Shown in pieces: positions 59,045 through 63,439 of a stretch of 63,439 nucleotides of DNA (the stretch's first letter is position 1; each line of letters starts with the position of its first letter). The stretch comes from Candidatus Lachnoclostridium stercoravium (GTDB taxonomy: Bacteria > Bacillota > Clostridia > Lachnospirales > Lachnospiraceae), in assembly GCA_019118365.1 (NCBI GenBank), contig DWZA01000096.1, forward strand, positions 1 through 63,439. Direction: 5' to 3'. The position numbers and the translations under genes are program-made. The notes below the pieces were generated by a model. The model worked only from the letters and a program-made list of their open reading frames with translations, ran no database searches and had not been told where the DNA came from.

Positions 59045-60037
59045 ATGATAAAGGATCAGAAAGGCTTCAGACATTATAATAACTGGTATAAGGGAAATCT
59101 TCACAGCCATACCACCAATTCAGACGGAAAACTGAGTCCGGGAGAAGCTGTGCGCCTCTTTAAGAGGCAGGGCTACAGTTTCCTGTGCTTTTCCGAGCAC
59201 GATCTGTATACAGACTGGACAAAAGAGCTGAACCGGGAGAACTTCATCATCCTGCCGGGGATCGAAGGCTCTGCGATCCTTTATGAAAAGGATTCAGACC
59301 GCGTCCTAAAAACACATCATATCCATGGGATCCTTGGTACAGAAGAAATGAGAAAAAAGGCGGGAGCAGATGTGTTCTCCCATATGGAGAGGCTGGAACC
59401 CGACCGGTACCGGGGAGAATGGGACGGAGCGAAAGCCGCCCAGAAGCTTTGCGACCACTTAAGGAGCAGAGGCTGCATCACCATGTACAACCACCCGGTG
59501 TGGTCCAGAGTGGAACCGGAGGAATTTATCCATACAGAAGGGCTTTGGGCGCTGGAGATCTTCAATTATGATACGGTCAATGAAAGCTGCACCGGCTACG
59601 ATACGGTATATTGGGATCTTATGCTGCGAAAGGGGAAGCAGATCTTCGGGACAGCTACAGATGATAATCACAACGAAGGTCTGTTTGACGATTCCTGCGG
59701 CGGTTTCATCATGGTAAACGCGCCGGAACTGACTCATGAGGCGATCCTGACCAATATGATCGAAGGAAATTACTACATGTCTTCCGGCCCTGAGATCTAT
59801 GACTGGAAGATCTCAGGAGGAAAGGCATATATCGAATGCTCGCCGGTATACCGGATCGACTTTATCGCGGGGAACCACGTAAACGACGGAACCTCCTATG
59901 TGGGGAGAAATTACGAGGACGCGATGACGTCGAGAGAGTACCGGCTTAAAGGGGATGAAACCTATGTGAGAGTCCAGTGTACGGACAAGTACGGGCGGAC
60001 GGCCTGGACAAATCCTTTGTATGTGTCAGAGGATTAG
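59045..60037 (+). CDS. PHP-domain metal-dependent phosphoesterase
   Basis: A 330-residue protein of the polymerase-and-histidinol-phosphatase superfamily. The metal-binding motifs are NLHSHTTNSDG (HxH) near residue 18, FSEHDLY, NHPVW and the late ATDDNHN. These enzymes hydrolyse phosphoesters with two or three metal ions. No signal peptide is visible, so it would act on the solute after import by the ABC system encoded just upstream. ATG 59045 has AGGAGG six bases upstream; GTG 59030 overlaps that site. Its stop overlaps the stop of the convergent coaX gene by four bases. Confidence 0.85.
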   Translation: MIKDQKGFRHYNNWYKGNLHSHTTNSDGKLSPGEAVRLFKRQGYSFLCFSEHDLYTDWTKELNRENFIILPGIEGSAILYEKDSDRVLKTHHIHGILGTEEMRKKAGADVFSHMERLEPDRYRGEWDGAKAAQKLCDHLRSRGCITMYNHPVWSRVEPEEFIHTEGLWALEIFNYDTVNESCTGYDTVYWDLMLRKGKQIFGTATDDNHNEGLFDDSCGGFIMVNAPELTHEAILTNMIEGNYYMSSGPEIYDWKISGGKAYIECSPVYRIDFIAGNHVNDGTSYVGRNYEDAMTSREYRLKGDETYVRVQCTDKYGRTAWTNPLYVSED

Positions 60038-60804
60038 TTCTTTTTGTTTTTCTCGTAAAGGATCAGAAGTCCCTTTAAAAGCAGGGCGTCGTCGTAAATG
60101 ATCTCGTGGCGGCAGAGCGGGGTGATGAACTTCGCCAGCCCGCCGGTGGCGATGACCGTGGTCTTTGATCCCAGCTCTTCCTCCATCCGGTCTATGATCC
60201 CGTCAAGAGTAGCCGCGTTGCCGTACATGATGCCGGCCCTCATACAGTCTATGGTATTTTTGCCGATCACCCTGGAAGGAATCTCCAGGCTGATAAAAGG
60301 AAGCTGGGCGGTCTTTCCGCTTAAGGAATCCAGGGACACTCTTACGCCTGGAAGGATCACGCCGCCGATGTAATTGCCAGCCTGGTCCACTACGGACATG
60401 GTAGTCGCCGTACCCATATCGATGATGATCAGCGGAGCGGGATATTCCCGGATAGCGGCCACGGCGTCTACGATCATGTCGCTGCCGGTAGTCTTTGGGT
60501 TATCCATCAGGATATTTAAGCCGGTCTTCATGCCGGAGCCGACGAGAAGCGGCGATCTTCCAGTGATCTTTTTTACGGCGGAAGAAAGGGTACTGTTTAA
60601 CGGCGGGACAACAGAAGAAATGATGGCCCCTTCGATCATATGCAGGGCGACCTGGTGTATCTCCAGGATATTTTTTATCGTGACCGCGTATTCCAGATCC
60701 GTCTTGTGATGGTCCGTGGTCACCCTTTCTACAAAATAGGTCTTTGTATCATCAATACCGCCTACGACGATATTTGTATTTCCCATATCGATTGCTAAAA
60801 TCAT
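60034..60804 (-). CDS. coaX: Type III pantothenate kinase
   Basis: A 256-residue ASKHA-fold kinase phosphorylating pantothenate, the first committed step of CoA synthesis. The N-terminal phosphate loop is ILAIDMGNTNIVVGG; further motifs are ISSVVPPLNSTL, SDMIVDAVAAIREYP with the catalytic aspartate, IIDMGTATTMSVVD and the C-terminal VIATGGLAKFI. Type III enzymes need a monovalent cation and are not feedback-inhibited by CoA. It is divergent from coaBC, so two successive CoA steps share one 88-bp control region. Confidence 0.95.
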   Translation of the reverse strand: MILAIDMGNTNIVVGGIDDTKTYFVERVTTDHHKTDLEYAVTIKNILEIHQVALHMIEGAIISSVVPPLNSTLSSAVKKITGRSPLLVGSGMKTGLNILMDNPKTTGSDMIVDAVAAIREYPAPLIIIDMGTATTMSVVDQAGNYIGGVILPGVRVSLDSLSGKTAQLPFISLEIPSRVIGKNTIDCMRAGIMYGNAATLDGIIDRMEEELGSKTTVIATGGLAKFITPLCRHEIIYDDALLLKGLLILYEKNKKN

Positions 60805-60814
60805 AACTGACTCC

Positions 60815-60843
60815 TTCCCATGAAAAGTGGTTTATGCTATACT
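60815..60843 (+). promoter_or_regulatory. Candidate extended -10 promoter of coaBC
   Basis: A weak TTCCCA (60815-60820) and TATACT (60838-60843) are separated by 17 bp; TGC directly before the -10 box makes an extended -10, which can offset a poor -35. Confidence 0.45.
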
Positions 60844-60892
60844 CTGTAAGATAGTATCACATTTTTCCATGAAAGACAACGGGAGGGAAGAT

Positions 60893-62101
60893 ATGTTAAA
60901 AGGAAAAACAGTAGTTCTTGGAGTGACCGGAAGTATTGCGGCCTATAAGATCGCCAGTCTGGCCAGCAGCCTGGTAAAGCTCCACGCAGACGTTCATGTG
61001 ATCATGACAGAGAACGCACTTCATTTTATAAATCCCATTACTTTTGAAACTCTTACATCCAATAAATGTCTTGTAGATACGTTCGACCGGAATTTTCAGT
61101 TCAATGTAGAGCATGTGGCTCTTGCAAAACGGGCGGACGTTTTTGTAGTGGCTCCGGCTTCCGCGGATGTGATCGGAAAGCTTGCCCATGGGATCGCCGA
61201 CGATATGCTGACCACTACGATCATGGCCTGCAGGCAGCACAAGATCCTTTTCCCGGCGATGAATACCAATATGTTCATTAACCCGGTGGTCCAGGACAAT
61301 CTGAAGATCTGTGAAAAATACGGTATGGAAGTGGTGGCGCCGGCAAGCGGATATCTGGCCTGCGGAGACACTGGAGCGGGCAAGATGCCAGAGCCGGAAG
61401 TGATCCTGGACTATATTATCAGAGCGATCGGGTACAAAAAAGATCTGGCAGGAAAGAAGATCCTGGTGACCGCAGGGCCCACTCAGGAGGCCATTGATCC
61501 GGTGCGTTATATCACAAATCATTCTACTGGTAAAATGGGTTATGCCATTGCTAAAACAGCGGCTTACCGCGGCGCAGACGTAACTTTGGTCAGCGGGCCT
61601 GTAGCTCTGTCAAAGCCCAGATTTGTAAAGACTGTTAATATCATCAGCGCAAAAGATATGTTCGAAGCGGTGACAGCGGCGGCTCCGGATCAGGACATCA
61701 TCATTAAGGCGGCGGCAGTAGCCGATTACCGTCCGGCAGAGGTATTTCAGGAAAAAGTAAAGAAAAAAGACGGGGATATGGCGATCCCCCTTACAAGGAC
61801 CGACGATATCCTGGCATGGCTGGGCAGCCACCGAAAGGAAGGGCAGTTCCTCTGCGGCTTCTCCATGGAAACCCAGAATATGCTTGAAAATTCCAGGGCA
61901 AAGCTTTTAAGAAAAAATATCGACATGATCGCGGCCAACTGTCTGAAAGTAGAAGGGGCGGGATTTGGCACGGATACAAACGTGCTGACCCTGATCACAA
62001 GAGACAGGGAAGAAGCCCTGGAAAAGATGACAAAGGAAGAGGCGGCCGGAAAGCTGTTAGACAGGATACTGGAGGAAATGGAGAACAGCCATGAGAGTTG
62101 A
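60893..62101 (+). CDS. coaBC: Bifunctional phosphopantothenoylcysteine decarboxylase/synthetase
   Basis: A 402-residue fusion. The N-terminal flavin-dependent CoaC part has VLGVTGSIAAYKIASLASSL, the active histidine in FNVEHVALAKRADVFVVAPASADVIGK, PAMNTNMF and SGYLACGDTGAGKMPEPE. The C-terminal CoaB synthetase has TAGPTQEAIDPVRYITNHSTGKMGYAIA and AAVADYRP. ATG 60893 behind GGGAGGGAAG fits the family start; an upstream in-frame start at 60827 would overlap the promoter. The esterase gene starts within its last 11 bases. Confidence 0.95.
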   Translation: MLKGKTVVLGVTGSIAAYKIASLASSLVKLHADVHVIMTENALHFINPITFETLTSNKCLVDTFDRNFQFNVEHVALAKRADVFVVAPASADVIGKLAHGIADDMLTTTIMACRQHKILFPAMNTNMFINPVVQDNLKICEKYGMEVVAPASGYLACGDTGAGKMPEPEVILDYIIRAIGYKKDLAGKKILVTAGPTQEAIDPVRYITNHSTGKMGYAIAKTAAYRGADVTLVSGPVALSKPRFVKTVNIISAKDMFEAVTAAAPDQDIIIKAAAVADYRPAEVFQEKVKKKDGDMAIPLTRTDDILAWLGSHRKEGQFLCGFSMETQNMLENSRAKLLRKNIDMIAANCLKVEGAGFGTDTNVLTLITRDREEALEKMTKEEAAGKLLDRILEEMENSHES

Positions 62102-62915
62102 GAAAGCAGAGATCGTCTGCCGGGGAAAACGGGCGATCCTTACGGGTTATATCCGGGAAGAGATCCAGGCCAGAAAGGGCAGAAAGAGGCCGGCGGTGAT
62201 CATCTGTCCAGGGGGCGCCTATGAAAGATGTTCGGACCGGGAGGCCGAGCCTGCGGCAGTACAGTTCCTGGCAATGGGATCTCACTGCTTTATCCTGGAT
62301 TATTCGGTAAAGGACGCCCCGTTTCCTACGGCGCTGCTGCAGCTGGCAAAGGCAGTGGCATATCTGAGAGATCATAAGGAAGAGATGGAGATCGATGAGG
62401 AGAGGATCGTCATCTGCGGCTTTTCTGCCGGCGGCCATCTGGCGGCCAGCCTGGGAGTTTTCTGGAACAGAGAAGCGATATATAAAGAAGCAGGCGCGGA
62501 ATGCGGAGAAAAGATCCGGCCGGACCGTCTGATCCTTTCCTATCCGGTCATCACCTCCGGGCCTTACGGCCACCAGGATTCCTTCCGGAATCTTTTAGGA
62601 GGATCCTACGGAGAAGAAGCGGCTATGGAACTGGTTTCCCTGGAGAAGCAGGCAGGCCCCCAGGTTCCGCCAGTGTTCATGTGGCATACAGATGAAGACC
62701 ATACTGTGCCTGCGGAAAACAGCCTTCTTTTTGCCATGGCCCTGAGAAAGGCAGGGGTCAGCCTGGAGTATCATATCTTTCCTCATGGCCGCCACGGCCT
62801 GTCTGTTGCGACGGAAGATTCGGCAAAGGAAGGGGAAGGCTATGTCGTTCCCTGCTGTCAGCAGTGGATCCCGCTGGTAAAGGAGTGGCTTGGGGATCTG
62901 CAATTCGCAAAGTAA
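62091..62915 (+). CDS. Alpha/beta-hydrolase, acetyl-esterase/lipase-like
   Basis: A 274-residue cytoplasmic hydrolase. An oxyanion motif IICPGGAYERCSDREAEP precedes the nucleophile Ser in ICGFSAGGHLAASLG. The acid residue lies in FMWHTDEDHTVP and the catalytic His in FPHGRHGLSV. It resembles the BD-FAE/xylan-esterase-type family that removes acetyl groups from carbohydrates, but the substrate is unknown. It overlaps coaBC by 11 bp and is probably co-transcribed. No signal peptide is present. It is the last recognisable gene in the window. Confidence 0.85.
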   Translation: MRVEKAEIVCRGKRAILTGYIREEIQARKGRKRPAVIICPGGAYERCSDREAEPAAVQFLAMGSHCFILDYSVKDAPFPTALLQLAKAVAYLRDHKEEMEIDEERIVICGFSAGGHLAASLGVFWNREAIYKEAGAECGEKIRPDRLILSYPVITSGPYGHQDSFRNLLGGSYGEEAAMELVSLEKQAGPQVPPVFMWHTDEDHTVPAENSLLFAMALRKAGVSLEYHIFPHGRHGLSVATEDSAKEGEGYVVPCCQQWIPLVKEWLGDLQFAK

Positions 62916-63162
62916 AACATCTATTTTATATACGCTCAAACATGGGAATTGGGGCTTATAACACAGTATTTTCCAAACCAAGAGGTTCTAAGCCTCCTGC
63001 AAATGCAAAAGAAACCAGAACTTTTATGGCCTGTTCTATTCTGGGCGAAACTGGAACACGTGAAAGACCGCTTTGCCTTATTTTTATCTTCCAATATCTA
63101 CTTTGCCAGTTGCAATTAGGGATAGCCATTATTGACTTTCCATATATTTCATACTAAAATAT
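62916..63162. other. Non-coding stretch without a recognised gene
   Basis: This stretch is AT-richer than the genes before it and has no good ribosome site or strong hairpin. A frame of up to 97 codons crosses it but overlaps the esterase gene and has no recognisable content. It may be a decayed gene remnant. Confidence 0.5.
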
Positions 63163-63170
63163 GTAACAGC

Positions 63171-63308
63171 CCAGAACGGCGGGTAAAGACGGAGAAGAGC
63201 AGGAGGCAGGCTTGCCTGCAAGAATGAACTTCCCCGTCTTTACCCATCGGATGGCCATCCGATGCTGCCTGTCCGCGCTTTGGCGCGGGCAGGCAGATGG
63301 AGCCGTTC
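63171..63308. repeat. Structured multi-hairpin intergenic element, copy B
   Basis: The ends pair: GAACGGC (63174-63180) with GCCGTTC (63302-63308). Inside are a 12-bp stem GGGTAAAGACGG/CCGTCTTTACCC (63181-63192, 63234-63245) with a GCAGG/CCTGC hairpin in its loop, a 20-bp palindrome CATCGGATGGCCATCCGATG (63245-63264), and a 14-bp stem (63265-63278 with 63283-63296, one G-U). The order and junctions equal copy A at 28676-28834. Confidence 0.8.
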
Positions 63309-63370
63309 GGGAAGAACGGCACATGCCCGTATCAAGGCGCGGGCAGAATCATTGTAACAGTTCAGCCGTG
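63309..63370 (+). repeat. Distal module of element B with GTAACAGTTCAGCCGTG
   Basis: GAACGGC at 63314-63320 can pair with GCCGTTC at 63302-63308, competing with the outer stem of element B. TGCCCG/CGGGCA (63324-63329, 63340-63345) makes a further hairpin, and GTAACAGTTCAGCCGTG (63354-63370) closes the module. Confidence 0.65.
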
Positions 63371-63371
63371 C

Positions 63372-63436
63372 GCCAGGATATATGATAAAGAGCGTTACAA
63401 GCTTGCTTGTAAAAGCGATTTGACATATATCCTGGC
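63372..63436. repeat. Long inverted repeat GCCAGGATATATG at the window end
   Basis: GCCAGGATATATG (63372-63384) pairs perfectly with CATATATCCTGGC (63424-63436). Between them TTACAAGC-TT-GCTTGTAA (63395-63412) makes an inner 8-bp hairpin. GCCAGGATATATGATA also occurs at 53022-53037. Confidence 0.8.
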
Positions 63437-63439
63437 ATA

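Noticed and set aside
62864-63157. A 97-codon rightward frame after the esterase gene
   Set aside because: Its start lies inside the esterase gene and it has no ribosome site or recognisable content.
63171-63370. Interpretation of the structured elements as a CRISPR array or phage attachment site
   Set aside because: Units are not regularly spaced, stems differ between copies, and there are no cas or integrase genes nearby.

Overview
The window looks like the chromosome of a spore-forming, butyrate-producing member of the Clostridia, most likely a Lachnospiraceae-type gut anaerobe. Three things point there: the complete acetyl-CoA-to-butyryl-CoA operon with phosphotransbutyrylase and butyrate kinase beside it, the sporulation set spoIIGA-sigE-sigG, and clostridial AGGAGG ribosome binding sites with clean sigma-A promoters. 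I see no rRNA genes, phage, complete insertion sequence or CRISPR array. One tRNA gene is present. These assignments rest on reading motifs and gene order; no database search was run.

Layout. 0-11 kb: a ureidoglycine-aminohydrolase-like bicupin; a leftward operon ptb-buk-isochorismatase hydrolase; then coaD and thl-crt-hbd-bcd-etfB-etfA reading rightward, ending at a strong terminator and a leftward tRNA-Trp. 11-14 kb: a histidine-free HPr-like protein and a nuclease-helicase fusion. 14-21.6 kb: a visibly AT-richer operon from one perfect-consensus promoter, with a second ureidoglycine-type bicupin, a complete oligopeptide-type ABC importer and a ROK regulator. 21.6-28.8 kb: a LysR regulator, a truncated sigma-like protein, a histidine phosphatase, an anchored exported protein and purL. 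28.8-35.6 kb: a LacI regulator and a divergent sugar ABC importer with a GH32 beta-fructosidase; each promoter has paired AACCGGTT operators nearby. 35.7-42.3 kb: three paralogous cell-wall-binding surface proteins, a class V aminotransferase and a two-component system.

42.6-49.3 kb: an RND efflux pump with adaptor and two tandem TolC-like proteins, which is odd for a monoderm. 49.3-51.2 kb: a CNNM/CorC-type ion transporter behind a leader that appears to encode a short acidic peptide followed by a terminator-like hairpin. 51.3-55 kb: spoIIGA, sigE, two small non-conserved-looking genes and sigG. 55-60 kb: an AfuA/PotD-type ABC importer with a PHP phosphoesterase. 60-63 kb: coaX, coaBC and an esterase. 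62.9-63.4 kb: non-coding and rich in structured repeats.

The most unusual non-coding signal is a dispersed family built on GTAACAGTTCAG, in places expanded into about 140-160 bp multi-hairpin elements whose stems keep pairing while their sequence changes (28.68-28.83 and 63.17-63.31 kb). The best candidate new control system is the acidic leader peptide and attenuator-like hairpin before the CNNM transporter. CoA-biosynthesis genes occur twice: coaD directly upstream of the CoA-dependent butyrate operon, and coaX/coaBC near the right end.
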